Shown: positions 1-7,805 of the stretch, in pieces
How the letters are laid out: every line of letters begins with the position of its first letter
Numbering within the stretch: the stretch's first letter is position 1
From: DASYTH01 sp035762905
GTDB taxonomy: Bacteria > Actinomycetota > Actinomycetes > Mycobacteriales > Pseudonocardiaceae
Direction of reading: 5' to 3'
DNA: 27,977 nt
NCBI RefSeq assembly: GCF_035762905.1
Contig: NZ_DASUCC010000102.1
Coordinates: forward strand, 1 to 27,977
The notes under the pieces: model-generated
What the model saw: the letters and a program-made list of their open reading frames with translations, nothing else
What the model was told of the DNA's origin: nothing
Databases searched by the model: none
Program-made: the position numbers and the translations under genes

Positions 1-35
1 ACCTGCAACACGTTCTGAGCAACTTCAAGCTCTGA
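1..35 (+). CDS. C-terminal end of an upstream gene (partial)
   Basis: A reading frame entering from the left edge gives LQHVLSNFKL and stops with TGA at 33-35. A strong hairpin begins 12 nt later, as expected for a transcript end. Only ten codons are visible, so the product cannot be named. The frame choice is an inference from the stop-hairpin arrangement. Confidence 0.4.
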   Translation, partial: LQHVLSNFKL

Positions 36-46
36 CCCACGCCTCG

Positions 47-80
47 GCGGCGTGCCGTCCAACGACGTACGGCACGCCGC
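47..80 (+). terminator. Stem-loop downstream of the left-edge gene
   Basis: A perfect 12-bp stem (47-58 with 69-80) encloses a 10-nt loop. It starts 12 nt after the TGA at 33-35. No T-run follows, which is common for high-GC actinobacterial terminators. It is likely a terminator for the upstream gene. Confidence 0.55.
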
Positions 81-91
81 CCAACCTCGGC

Positions 92-141
92 GAGTTGCCG
101 GATCCAGCAGCTGAGCTGCCGGGTCCGGCAGCTGAGTTGCC
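92..141. repeat. Tandem 21-bp GAGTTGCCGG-type repeat
   Basis: Two full 21-bp units (92-112 and 113-133) differ at only a few positions, and a partial third follows from 134. The unit begins GAG(T/C)TGCCGG. The second unit contains a perfect palindrome at 114-133 (AGCTGCCGG, GT, CCGGCAGCT). Related units occur in inverted orientation at the right edge of the window (27940-27977). The function is unknown. Confidence 0.6.
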
Positions 142-191
142 AGTGAGGGTGCGATGAGTTGTCGGTTCGGTTGCCGTTGCCGATGCCGCTG

Positions 192-222
192 GGCGGCCGC
201 GCCGCTGCGCGGCGCGGCCGCC
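192..222. repeat. GC-rich perfect inverted repeat
   Basis: A perfect 13-bp stem (192-204 with 210-222) encloses the 5-nt loop CTGCG. It lies in the non-coding region upstream of hsaA, just after a GATGAGTTG-type segment (153-161). A similar arrangement, GATGAGTCG followed by GC-rich hairpins, occurs at 27827-27897. This looks like a REP-like intergenic element. Confidence 0.5.
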
Positions 223-304
223 GCGCAGCGGCGGCGGCGTGCACCGAGCGCCGAGCAATCCAGCTCGCCTCATGCGCGGTCCGGAATCGCCGACGCGCGG
301 GCCT

Positions 305-458
305 GGAACCAAGAGTTCGGGTGCCGGAGCCAGGAATTCGGTGCTTGAGCCAGGAGTTCGGGTGCTGCGGTCGGGAACTCGGGGTGTTGGGGTCGGGGAC
401 TTGGTTGCTGGGGTCGGCGCCTCGGTTGCTCGAGTTGGGAACTCGGGGTGTTGGGGCC
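305..458. repeat. Degenerate tandem repeat, ~21-bp period
   Basis: About seven degenerate units of 20-22 bp follow one another. The clearest pair is GGGAACTCGGGGTGTTGGGG at 373 and again at 437. No reading frame through it has the codon bias of neighbouring genes; the plus-strand frames stay open only because stops are rare at this GC content. It is judged non-coding and fills most of the gap between the left-edge gene and hsaA. Confidence 0.55.
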
Positions 459-525
459 GGGCCGGGACTGGGGCGGTGCTAGGGGCTGGGGCTCGGGGGG
501 CTGAGCTGCGGGGATGTACAGAAAC

Positions 526-539
526 GAGAACGTGTTCTA
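526..539. promoter_or_regulatory. KstR-type operator upstream of hsaA
   Basis: The 14 bases 526-539 read GAGAACGTGTTCTA. They match the published KstR consensus TnnAACnnGTTnnA at every fixed position except the first T. The inner 12 bp form two perfect inverted half-sites, AGAAC and GTTCT. The site ends 10 nt before the hsaA ATG, so a bound TetR-type repressor would cover the promoter or start region. KstR itself is not in this window; assignment of the regulator is by motif. Confidence 0.75.
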
Positions 540-549
540 GTGTGGGCGC

Positions 550-1713
550 ATGAGTGGACGGGTCGAGGCGGCCGTGCGCGAGTTGGTGCCGGTGTTGCGG
601 GAACGGGCCCAGGAGACCGAGGACGCTCGGCGGGTTTCTGGGGAGTCGATCAAGGGACTGCTTGAGGCCGGGTTCTTTCGGTTGTTGCAGCCACGGCGGT
701 ACGGAGGCGCGGAGGCGCATCCGAACGAGTTCTACCGGGCGGTGCGGCTGATCGCGGGAGCCTGTGGGTCGACCGGGTGGGTGGCTTCCGTGTTGGGGTG
801 CCATCCGTGGCAGTTGGCCTTGTTCGACGACCGGGCGCAGCAGGAGGTCTGGGGGGTCGACGAGGACACGCTGGTGTGTTCGTCGTATGCGCCGATGGGG
901 CGGGCGCGGGTGGTGGACGGCGGGTTTTCCTTTACGGGGCGGTGGAGTTTCTCGTCCGGATGTGATCACGCGGGGTGGGTGTTCCTCGGCGGGCTGGTGC
1001 TCGACGAGGACGGGAACCCCACGGACTTTCGGACTTTTCTGCTGCCGCGCGAGGATTACGTGATCGAGGACGTCTGGGACACGGTGGGACTGCGGGGGAC
1101 CGGGAGCAACGACATCATCGTGGACGAGGTGTTCGTGCCGGAGTATCGGACGTTGTCCTTTGTGGACACGGGGAAGTGTGTGTGCCCGGGACAGCGGGTG
1201 AACACCGCGCCGCTGTACCGGCTGCCGTTCGCGTCGGTGTTCTCGTGCTCGATTTCGGTTCCGGTGGTGGGAATGGCGGAGGGGGCCTACGCGGCGTACC
1301 TGGAGCACACCCGGGCGCGGGTGCGGGCCACGACCGGCGGCCGAGCGGCCGAGGACACCTTCGCGCAACTGCGAATCGCCGACGCGGCGAGCCGGATCGA
1401 CGCGGCCGTGCTGCAGATCGAGCGGAACATGGCCGAGGAGATGGCGCTGGTCGAGGCCGGCGAGAAGGTTCCGTTCCCGCTGCGGATGCGGGTGCGCCGG
1501 GACCAGGTGAACGCGACCGGGGCGGCGATCGCGGCGGTGGACCGGCTGTTCGAGAGCGCCGGCGGGCGGGCGCTGCGGGTGGGCACGCCGATCCAGCGGT
1601 TCTGGCGGGACGCGCACGCCGGGCGGGTGCACGCGATCAACGACCCGGAGAAGGCGCTGGCGATGTTCGGGCAGGCCGAGTTGGGCTTGAAGGTGGCCGA
1701 TGCCTGGGTTTGA
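550..1713 (+). CDS. hsaA: 3-HSA hydroxylase, oxygenase component HsaA
   Basis: This is a 387-aa flavin-dependent monooxygenase with an acyl-CoA-dehydrogenase-like fold. In cholesterol and other steroid catabolism HsaA hydroxylates 3-HSA to the catechol 3,4-DHSA, using reduced flavin from HsaB. The length (Mycobacterium HsaA is about 394 aa), the motif GSTGWVASV near residue 76 and the central block GLRGTGSNDIIVDEVFVP support the call. Its position directly before hsaD and hsaC is decisive. The ATG at 550 lies 10 nt after a KstR-type operator; no clear Shine-Dalgarno sequence precedes it, so a leaderless or short-leader mRNA is possible. It overlaps hsaD by 14 nt. hsaB, the reductase partner, is absent from the cluster. 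The first ~650 nt use G-ending codons (GGG, CGG, TTG) far more than the rest of the operon. Confidence 0.9.
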   Translation: MSGRVEAAVRELVPVLRERAQETEDARRVSGESIKGLLEAGFFRLLQPRRYGGAEAHPNEFYRAVRLIAGACGSTGWVASVLGCHPWQLALFDDRAQQEVWGVDEDTLVCSSYAPMGRARVVDGGFSFTGRWSFSSGCDHAGWVFLGGLVLDEDGNPTDFRTFLLPREDYVIEDVWDTVGLRGTGSNDIIVDEVFVPEYRTLSFVDTGKCVCPGQRVNTAPLYRLPFASVFSCSISVPVVGMAEGAYAAYLEHTRARVRATTGGRAAEDTFAQLRIADAASRIDAAVLQIERNMAEEMALVEAGEKVPFPLRMRVRRDQVNATGAAIAAVDRLFESAGGRALRVGTPIQRFWRDAHAGRVHAINDPEKALAMFGQAELGLKVADAWV

Positions 1714-2557
1714 CGAGACGAGCGGGTTCGCCGACGTCGGCGAGTTGCGGTTGCACTATCACGAGGCCGGACCGGCGGACGCGCCGCCGGTGGTGCTGCT
1801 GCACGGCGGCGGCCCGGGCGCGTCCGGGTGGAGCAACTTCGGGCGGAACCTTCCCTTCTTCGCCCAACGGTTTCGCACCCTGGTGGTGGACCAGCCGGGC
1901 TTCGGGCTGTCCGACAAGCCGGACGTCACCGGGCAGTACTTCACCTTCGCCGCGGACGCGCTGCTCGGCCTGCTGGACAAGCTCGGGGTGCAGCGGGCAC
2001 ACCTGGTCGGCAACTCCCTCGGCGGCGGCACCGCGGTGCGGTTCGCGTTGCGCCACAAGGACCGGGCCGGCCGGCTGGTGCTGATGGCGCCGGGCGGGCT
2101 CGGCCTGAACGTGTTCGGGCCGGACCCGACCGAGGGGGTCAAGCGGATCTACGCGTTCACCGCGCCGCCGGGCCCGACCCGGGACAAGCTCGCGGACTTC
2201 CTGCGCACGCTCGTTTTCGACCAGTCGCTGATCACCGATGAGCTGGTGGACCAGCGATGGGCGGTGGCCAGCCAGCCGGAATCGTTGCGCGCCATGGCAT
2301 CCATGGGCGCCTCGTTCACCCGGCCGGAAACCTACGAGGACGGCATGCTGTGGCGCGAGGCGCACCGGCTGCGCCAGCGGGTGCTGCTGGTCTGGGGCCG
2401 CGAGGACCGGGTGAACCCGCTGGACGGCGCCCTGGTCGCGCTCAAGATCATCCCGCGCGCGGAGCTGCACGTGTTCGGCCGGTGCGGACACTGGGCGCAG
2501 CTGGAGCGCTTCGCCGAGTTCAACCGGATCACCATGGACTTTCTGGGAGGTACCTGA
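1700..2557 (+). CDS. hsaD: 4,9-DSHA hydrolase HsaD (meta-cleavage product hydrolase)
   Basis: This 285-aa alpha/beta-hydrolase would cleave the ring-opened steroid product DSHA into HIP (the C/D-ring propionate) and a C5 hydroxydienoate. Visible features are the HGGGPGASGW oxyanion segment (residues 35-44), the nucleophile elbow GNSLGG with Ser106, a catalytic Asp at about 236 (WGREDRVNP) and His264 (GRCGHWAQLE). The length agrees with the 291-aa Mycobacterium enzyme. The ATG lies inside the end of hsaA in another frame, so translation is coupled. The TGA overlaps the hsaC ATG by one base. It acts in the cytoplasm directly after HsaC in the pathway. Confidence 0.93.
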   Translation: MPGFDETSGFADVGELRLHYHEAGPADAPPVVLLHGGGPGASGWSNFGRNLPFFAQRFRTLVVDQPGFGLSDKPDVTGQYFTFAADALLGLLDKLGVQRAHLVGNSLGGGTAVRFALRHKDRAGRLVLMAPGGLGLNVFGPDPTEGVKRIYAFTAPPGPTRDKLADFLRTLVFDQSLITDELVDQRWAVASQPESLRAMASMGASFTRPETYEDGMLWREAHRLRQRVLLVWGREDRVNPLDGALVALKIIPRAELHVFGRCGHWAQLERFAEFNRITMDFLGGT

Positions 2558-3468
2558 TGGGCATCCGGTCACTGGGGTACCTGCGGATCGCGGCGACCGA
2601 CCTGCCGGCGTGGCGGGTGTTCGGGCTGAAGGTGCTCGGCATGGTGGCGGGCCGGGGCGCCGACCCGGACGCGCTGTACCTGCGGATGGACGACTTCCCG
2701 GCCCGGCTGGTGATCACGCCCGGCGAGCGGGACCGGCTGGCGGCCGCCGGCTGGGAGGTGGCCAACGTCGCCGAGCTTGGCGAGATGTGCGGCCGGCTGG
2801 AGGCCGCCGGCGTCCCGTACAAGGAGGGCACGGCGGCCGAGGCGGCCGACCGCCGGGTCACCGACCTGATCATGGTGGACGACCCGTCCGGCAACACGCT
2901 GGAGATCTTCCACGGCGCCGCGCTCGAGCACCGGCGGGTGGTGAGCCCGTACGGCCACCGGTTCGTCACCGAGGAACAGGGCCTTGGCCACGTCGTTCTG
3001 TCCACACAGGACGATGAAGCCTCGCTGCGTTTCTACCGGGACGTGCTCGGTTTCCGGCTGCGCGACTCGATGCGCCTGCCGCCGCAGTTCGTCGGCCGTC
3101 CGGCCGACGCTCCGCCGGCCTGGCTGCGGTTCTTCGGCTGCAACCCGCGCCACCACAGCCTGGCGTTCCTGCCGATGCCCACCCCGACCGGAATCGTGCA
3201 CCTGATGGTCGAGGTGGAGAACTCCGACGACGTCGGGCTGTGTCTGGACCGGGCGTTGCGCCGCAAGGTCCCGATGTCGGCCACCCTCGGCCGGCACGTC
3301 AACGACCTGATGCTGTCCTTCTACATGAAGACCCCGGGCGGGTTCGACGTGGAGTTCGGCTGCGAGGGCCGGACGGTCGAGGACGAGCGCTGGATCGCCC
3401 GGGAGAGCACCGCGGTCAGCTTGTGGGGTCACGATTTCAGCGTCGGGGCCGGTCAGCCCCGGTCCTGA
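2557..3468 (+). CDS. hsaC: 3,4-DHSA extradiol dioxygenase HsaC
   Basis: This 303-aa two-domain vicinal-oxygen-chelate (type I extradiol) dioxygenase opens the aromatised A ring of 3,4-DHSA by meta-cleavage. The Fe(II) ligands fall at His145 (GLGHVVLS), His215 (IVHLMVEV) and Glu266 (FDVEFGCEG), the numbering I recall for Mycobacterium HsaC. His200 (RHHSLAF) matches the conserved active-site histidine. The GGGAGG ribosome-binding site at 2545-2550 and the 1-nt overlap with hsaD fix the start. A hairpin follows the stop directly. In most steroid degraders hsaB follows hsaC; here a permease does. Confidence 0.94.
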   Translation: MGIRSLGYLRIAATDLPAWRVFGLKVLGMVAGRGADPDALYLRMDDFPARLVITPGERDRLAAAGWEVANVAELGEMCGRLEAAGVPYKEGTAAEAADRRVTDLIMVDDPSGNTLEIFHGAALEHRRVVSPYGHRFVTEEQGLGHVVLSTQDDEASLRFYRDVLGFRLRDSMRLPPQFVGRPADAPPAWLRFFGCNPRHHSLAFLPMPTPTGIVHLMVEVENSDDVGLCLDRALRRKVPMSATLGRHVNDLMLSFYMKTPGGFDVEFGCEGRTVEDERWIARESTAVSLWGHDFSVGAGQPRS

Positions 3469-3490
3469 TCCGTTGGCACCCAACCGGATT
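3468..3490 (+). terminator. Putative terminator after hsaC
   Basis: Immediately after the hsaC stop, TCCGTTGG (3469-3476) pairs with CCAA-C-CGGA (3480-3488) around a CAC loop, with one bulged C. Closing A-T and G-T pairs extend the stem outward. It suggests that hsaADC ends here and that the downstream permease gene has its own promoter. The stem is modest and no T-run is present. Confidence 0.4.
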
Positions 3491-3576
3491 GCGCCGATCG
3501 GTGGACGACGAACCCGACTTGATCGCTAACGTCGGTAGTTGCCCGATCTCACTGCGTAACCACCGGAGGGTGTGCG

Positions 3577-5001
3577 ATGGAGCTCGCCGACGCGGTTCGG
3601 CACGACTACTCGACCAGCCGCGCGGGAATCGTTCCGCTGTCCGAACGCCGGTCCCGATACCACTTCCTGGCGCTGTGGACGACCCTGGCCGCCGGGTTCA
3701 CGTTCCTGTTCCTGGGCTTCCAGTACCACGACGCCGGCTACTCGCTGGCCAAGGCGGTGGCCGCGGGCGCACTCGGCGGCCTGGCCTACCTCGGCTACGC
3801 GCTGCCGGCGGCCTATCTCGGGTCGGTCACCGGGCAGACCCACGCGCTGCTCACCCGGTCCATCTTCGGCCGGCTCGGCTCGGCGCTGGTGTCGCTGCTG
3901 TTGATCGGCGTCGCGGCCGGCTGGGCGGCGTTCGCGTTCAACCTGCTCGCCACGCTCTATGACGGGCTGTTCGGCTGGGGCAACATCGCGCTGATCGCCG
4001 TGCTGTTCGCGGTGCTCGGCATCGTCAACAACCTGTTCGGGTTCACCGGAATCGCGGCGTTCGCCCGGTACGTGGTGGCCCCGGTGATGATCATCTGGGT
4101 GCTGTACCTGGTGGTCAAGGGACTGACCGGAATCCCGGCCGAGGTGCTCGGCGCCAGCCCGCCGGGAACCACCGAACTGCCGTTCCTGGCCGGAATCGGC
4201 GTGGCGATCGGCTCGGTCATGTGGGGCAACGAGCCGGACACCTGGCGCTACGGGAAACCGCGGTTCGACTGGCCGCTGCTGCCCCTGCTGGTCGCCGTCG
4301 CGGTCGGCCTGGTGCTGTTCGTGGCCGGTGGCTGGATGATGGCCGAGCTGTCCGGGGCCGGGCCGTTCGACTTCGGGCCGGCCTACCGCTACGTCGTCGG
4401 CTATTCGCTGTTCGGCGCGCTGTGGCTGGGAGCGCTGGTGGCCACCGCGCTGGTGGTGGCGATCAACGACGGCAACTACTACGAGATGACCACCGCCGGG
4501 CAGAACGTGGTCGGGCACGCTCCGGGCTGGCGGCGCTGGCACACCTGCCTGATCATGGCCGGCGTCGTGGCGCTGGTCGCGTGGTGGTTTCCCCGGCTGG
4601 AGCACGGGTTCTTCACCGTGGCCGGGTGGTCGTCGATCGCGCTGCCGTGCGCCACGGTGGTGATGTGCGTGGACCAGTTCGTGCTGCCCCGGCTGCTCGG
4701 GATCACCCGGCCGGTCACCCCGGTCCCGTCCTGGCGGGAGGCCGCGCCGGCCAACTGGCCGGCGATCGTGGCCGTGCTGGGTGCCGTGCTGTTCGGCGCC
4801 TGGGGCCTGGGTCTGTTGCCGGGCCAGGAGGTCGTCCCGTCGATCGGCCTGGTCGCCGTCGAAGCCTGGCTGCTGGCCGGCCTGCTCTACGCTGGGCTGG
4901 CCGCCCTGACCGCCCGTGTGCCGGCCGCGCTGGGCATCCGGCGGGACCACCGCGCGGACCCGGTCGCTTCGGCCGACCGCGAAGGAGAGCTCACCCGATG
5001 A
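3577..5001 (+). CDS. NCS1-family nucleobase/thiamine-precursor-type permease
   Basis: A 474-aa polytopic membrane protein with about twelve hydrophobic segments, resembling the cytosine/purine/uracil/thiamine/allantoin (NCS1) permeases in length and pattern. Conserved-looking stretches are the early FTFLFLGFQ helix, GFTGIAAFARYVVAP and MWGNEPDTWRYGKPR. The ATG at 3577 is set by GGAGGG at 3565-3570. It ends in an ATGA overlap with the TenA-like gene, so the two are co-translated. NCS1 permeases paired with TenA proteins often import pyrimidine precursors of thiamine; applying that here is inference and the substrate cannot be read from sequence. It lies 108 nt behind hsaC, and a steroid-linked role is possible but unsupported. 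Confidence 0.7.
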   Translation: MELADAVRHDYSTSRAGIVPLSERRSRYHFLALWTTLAAGFTFLFLGFQYHDAGYSLAKAVAAGALGGLAYLGYALPAAYLGSVTGQTHALLTRSIFGRLGSALVSLLLIGVAAGWAAFAFNLLATLYDGLFGWGNIALIAVLFAVLGIVNNLFGFTGIAAFARYVVAPVMIIWVLYLVVKGLTGIPAEVLGASPPGTTELPFLAGIGVAIGSVMWGNEPDTWRYGKPRFDWPLLPLLVAVAVGLVLFVAGGWMMAELSGAGPFDFGPAYRYVVGYSLFGALWLGALVATALVVAINDGNYYEMTTAGQNVVGHAPGWRRWHTCLIMAGVVALVAWWFPRLEHGFFTVAGWSSIALPCATVVMCVDQFVLPRLLGITRPVTPVPSWREAAPANWPAIVAVLGAVLFGAWGLGLLPGQEVVPSIGLVAVEAWLLAGLLYAGLAALTARVPAALGIRRDHRADPVASADREGELTR

Positions 5002-5648
5002 CCCGCTCGGCGCAGGAACTGCTCGACGCCATCCGCAGCGAGCTGGCCCCGGACGAGGGTGCCAACCAGTTCGTTCCCCTTGTCGCGCAAGGAAAAGCAC
5101 CAATCTCCGCGATCGGTGCGCTGGCCGCGGAGGAAACCCGGATCGTGGCGAGCGACTGGCGCAGCTTCCTCGCGCTGGCCGCCCGCGCGCCGGAGCCGAA
5201 CGCCCGCGGGTTCTTCACCGGGCTGGCCCAGGGCGAGAGCCTGGCCCTGCCGATGCTGATCCCGCTGGCCGCCGCGGCCGGCATGGACGACGCCGCGGTG
5301 CGCGCCTACCGGCCGCGGCCGGCCTGCCAGGCGTATCCGGCCTTCCAGGCCTGGCTCGCGCTCAACGCCGAGCCGGCCGCCGCGGTGCTGGCGATCCTGA
5401 CCAACTTCGCCGCGTGGGGCCAGTACTGCGCCGCCCTCGGCGCCGCGCTGCGCGAGCACTACGGGTTCGACGACGCGGCGTGCGGCTTCCTGGACTTCTT
5501 CGCCACCCCGGTGCCCGAGTTGACGGACCAGGCGCTGGCCGCGGTCCAGGCCGCACTGGACGCCGGCGTGAACCTGGACGCCGCCCGCGAGCACGGCCGC
5601 CTGCTGCAGGGCTACGAACTGATGTTCTGGAACAACCTGCCCGTCTAG
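4998..5648 (+). CDS. TenA/PqqC-like (haem-oxygenase-fold) protein
   Basis: A 216-aa, mostly alpha-helical cytoplasmic protein resembling the TenA/THI-4 and PqqC-like group. The block FAAWGQYCAALGAALREHYG (about residues 137-156) carries Cys144 in an aromatic context similar to the TenA helix bearing the catalytic cysteine. Acidic residues near the N-terminus (EETRIVASDW, 45-54) could play the substrate-binding role. True TenA hydrolyses aminopyrimidines for thiamine salvage, but many homologues are non-haem iron oxidases, so the reaction is uncertain. The ATG at 4998 overlaps the permease stop (ATGA) and has GGAGAG at 4984-4989. A C-terminal motif ELMFWNNL may be a second active-site segment. 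Confidence 0.6.
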   Translation: MTRSAQELLDAIRSELAPDEGANQFVPLVAQGKAPISAIGALAAEETRIVASDWRSFLALAARAPEPNARGFFTGLAQGESLALPMLIPLAAAAGMDDAAVRAYRPRPACQAYPAFQAWLALNAEPAAAVLAILTNFAAWGQYCAALGAALREHYGFDDAACGFLDFFATPVPELTDQALAAVQAALDAGVNLDAAREHGRLLQGYELMFWNNLPV

Positions 5649-5651
5649 GTT

Positions 5652-5674
5652 CCGCGCGATGTGACGTTGCGCGG
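5652..5674. terminator. Short hairpin between convergent genes
   Basis: CCGCGC (5652-5657) pairs with GCGCGG (5669-5674) across an 11-nt loop in the 27-nt gap between two convergent stop codons. It could act as a bidirectional terminator. The six-pair stem is short, so confidence is limited. Confidence 0.3.
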
Positions 5675-5675
5675 G

Positions 5676-7751
5676 TTACGGATTGGCGTGGGCGCGGTCG
5701 AGGTCGCCGACCCGGCCGCGTTGCTGGAGGTCGAGGAACAGGTCGACCACATCCGGGTCGAACTGGGTGCCCCGGCCGCGGCGCAGTTCGAGGCGCGCCT
5801 CCTGGAGGGTGCGCTGCACCTGGTGCGGCCGGTCGGCCTGCATGGCCGCCCAGGCGTCGCACACCGCGATCACCCGGGCTTCCGGGCGAATCTCCTGGGC
5901 GAGCAGGCCCTGCGGGTAGCCGGTGCCGTCGTAGCGCTCGTGGTGCTGGCGGATCACCTGCGCCACCGAGGAGAACCCGGGAACCGTTCTGGCCAACCGG
6001 TATCCGTAGTCCGCGTGCTCGCGCATCAGGCGCCACTCCTCGTCGGACAGCGGCGATGTCTTGGTCAGCACCGCTTCCGGAATGACGATCTTGCCGATGT
6101 CGTGCAGCCGGCCGGCGAGCGCGGTACGCCGCACGGTCGGCTCGTCGAGGCCCAACGCCACCGCGAGCACCCCGGCCCACTGGCTGATCGCCAGGCTGTG
6201 CTTGTAGCTGGACAGGCACACGTCCACCTGGTCGGCGATCCGGCACAGGTAGTCGACCAGCGCCGGGTCGCCGCCGTTGTCCGCGGCGGGCGTGCCGACC
6301 ACCACCCGGTCGGCGCCGGCGGACTTGGCCGAGTACAGCGCCCGGTCCGCGGCGGCGACCAGCTTGTCCGGGTCGCTGCCGTGCTGCGGGTGGCAGGCGG
6401 CGCCGACCGAAACGGTGACCGCGATCCACTCGGTGTCGGTCACCGCCATCGGGCTGCTGGCCACGCTGTCGCGCAGCCGCTGGGCGATGCCGGGCAGGTC
6501 GTTCGGGCTGGCCTCCGGCACCAGCAGGGCGAACTCCTCGCCGCCGTACCGGGCCAGCACCTCGCCGGACCGGGACACCCGGCGCAGCCGGTGCGCGATC
6601 TCGATCAGCGCCCGGTCGCCGGCCGGGTGGCCGTACCGGTCGTTGATCGACTTGAACCGGTCGACATCGGCGATCACCACGGCCATCGAGCCGCCGCTGC
6701 GCCGGGCCCGCTCCGCCTCGAGCGGCAGCTGCGCCTCGAAGAACCGCCGGGTGTAGAGCCCGGTCAGGCCGTCGGTGATGGCCAGCCGGCGCTGGTCGAC
6801 CACCAGGCCGTGCAGCCGCAGGATGGTCAGCACGAACAGCACCGCGCAGGCCGCCGCGATCACCGGCACGGCGTGCGGCGCGCCGGTGGCGTACTGGATC
6901 AGCAGCGTGGCCGGGGCGACAAGGGCGGCAACGCACAGCGCCACGATCCGGACCCGGCCGAGCATCCGCTCGCTCACCGCGGACGGCTCGCCCAGCCTGG
7001 TCATGGTCGGGTGCAGTGCGGCGGCGCCGAGCGCCAGGTTGCCGGAAAGCCAGATGGCGTCGAGGAAGTTGCCGGCGTGGTAGGAGCCGGTGAGCTGTTG
7101 CAGCACGTAGACGGTGTCCGCGGTGAAGATCGCCAGCAGGTAGCCGGCGAGCAGCACGAACGACGGCGAGCGCCGCCCGCCGCCGAGGATCAGCCGCAGC
7201 GCCGCGGCCAGCATCACCAGGTCCATCACCGGGTAGGCCACCGAGGTGACGGTGACCAGCATCGGCGCGCCGGTTCGGGTCTGCGGCGCGATCAGGTAGA
7301 GCCAGGACAGCATCGCGGCCACCACCGCGAGCACCGACGCGTCCAGCACGCTCGGCACGTCCCGGCCGGGGCTGCGCCTGCGGATCAGCAGCACCATGGC
7401 GAGCACGACGAGCGGGTAGTGGCCGAGGTAGAGCGGGTCGGCCCAGGACGGGAAGCCGGTGCGGCCGAGCAGGTAGTGCGAGATGTAGAAGGTGGAGTCG
7501 GCGGCGGCGTAGACCACCTGGCTCGCGCCGAGCAGCAGCCAGGGCAGCGCCGGGCGGGGCCGGTGGACCAGCACCCCGGTGCACACGGCGACCGCGGCGG
7601 ACGCGCTGATCAGGCAGTACACCGCGACCCGGCCGGGTATCCCGGCGCCCGCCGCCGGGATGAGGTAGTACCCGACGATCGCTCCCGCTCCGGCCGCAAG
7701 GTAGCCGAGCCAGGCCCTGCCCATGCCCGGGCGTGGGCCGTTCGCACTCAT
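5676..7751 (-). CDS. Membrane GGDEF + HD-GYP cyclic-di-GMP enzyme
   Basis: From the ATG at 7751 this is 691 aa. About residues 1-300 form a multi-helix membrane sensor region. A GGDEF diguanylate cyclase domain follows, with GGEEF at 403-407 and the metal-binding IADVDRFKSIND segment. A complete HD-GYP phosphodiesterase domain has HDIGK at 550-554 and HHERYDGTGYPQG with GYP at 611-613. Both signatures are intact, so synthesis and hydrolysis of c-di-GMP are both possible. The inhibitory I-site position carries RSGE instead of RxxD, so product feedback may be altered. An upstream ATG at 7805 would add 18 residues; 7751 is preferred because GGGG precedes it and the membrane region follows directly. 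It is divergent from nhaA and convergent with the TenA-like gene. The input signal is unknown. Confidence 0.85.
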   Translation of the reverse strand: MSANGPRPGMGRAWLGYLAAGAGAIVGYYLIPAAGAGIPGRVAVYCLISASAAVAVCTGVLVHRPRPALPWLLLGASQVVYAAADSTFYISHYLLGRTGFPSWADPLYLGHYPLVVLAMVLLIRRRSPGRDVPSVLDASVLAVVAAMLSWLYLIAPQTRTGAPMLVTVTSVAYPVMDLVMLAAALRLILGGGRRSPSFVLLAGYLLAIFTADTVYVLQQLTGSYHAGNFLDAIWLSGNLALGAAALHPTMTRLGEPSAVSERMLGRVRIVALCVAALVAPATLLIQYATGAPHAVPVIAAACAVLFVLTILRLHGLVVDQRRLAITDGLTGLYTRRFFEAQLPLEAERARRSGGSMAVVIADVDRFKSINDRYGHPAGDRALIEIAHRLRRVSRSGEVLARYGGEEFALLVPEASPNDLPGIAQRLRDSVASSPMAVTDTEWIAVTVSVGAACHPQHGSDPDKLVAAADRALYSAKSAGADRVVVGTPAADNGGDPALVDYLCRIADQVDVCLSSYKHSLAISQWAGVLAVALGLDEPTVRRTALAGRLHDIGKIVIPEAVLTKTSPLSDEEWRLMREHADYGYRLARTVPGFSSVAQVIRQHHERYDGTGYPQGLLAQEIRPEARVIAVCDAWAAMQADRPHQVQRTLQEARLELRRGRGTQFDPDVVDLFLDLQQRGRVGDLDRAHANP

Positions 7752-7805
7752 GAAGAAACCCCGTTGTCGTTGCTCTGCGTAGATGCAATTCATGCCGACA
7801 GTCAT

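Noticed and set aside
92..458. CRISPR array
   Set aside because: The units are contiguous 21-bp repeats without spacers, degenerate, and no cas genes are present.
25..1632. Minus-strand 535-codon open frame, proline-rich
   Set aside because: It is antisense to hsaA and the repeat array. It is open only because stops are rare at this GC content, has no family resemblance, and the hsaA frame is unambiguous.
5970..5986. Possible second KstR box (GGGAACCGTTCTGG)
   Set aside because: The half-sites are one base apart instead of two, and it lies inside the coding sequence of the c-di-GMP enzyme.
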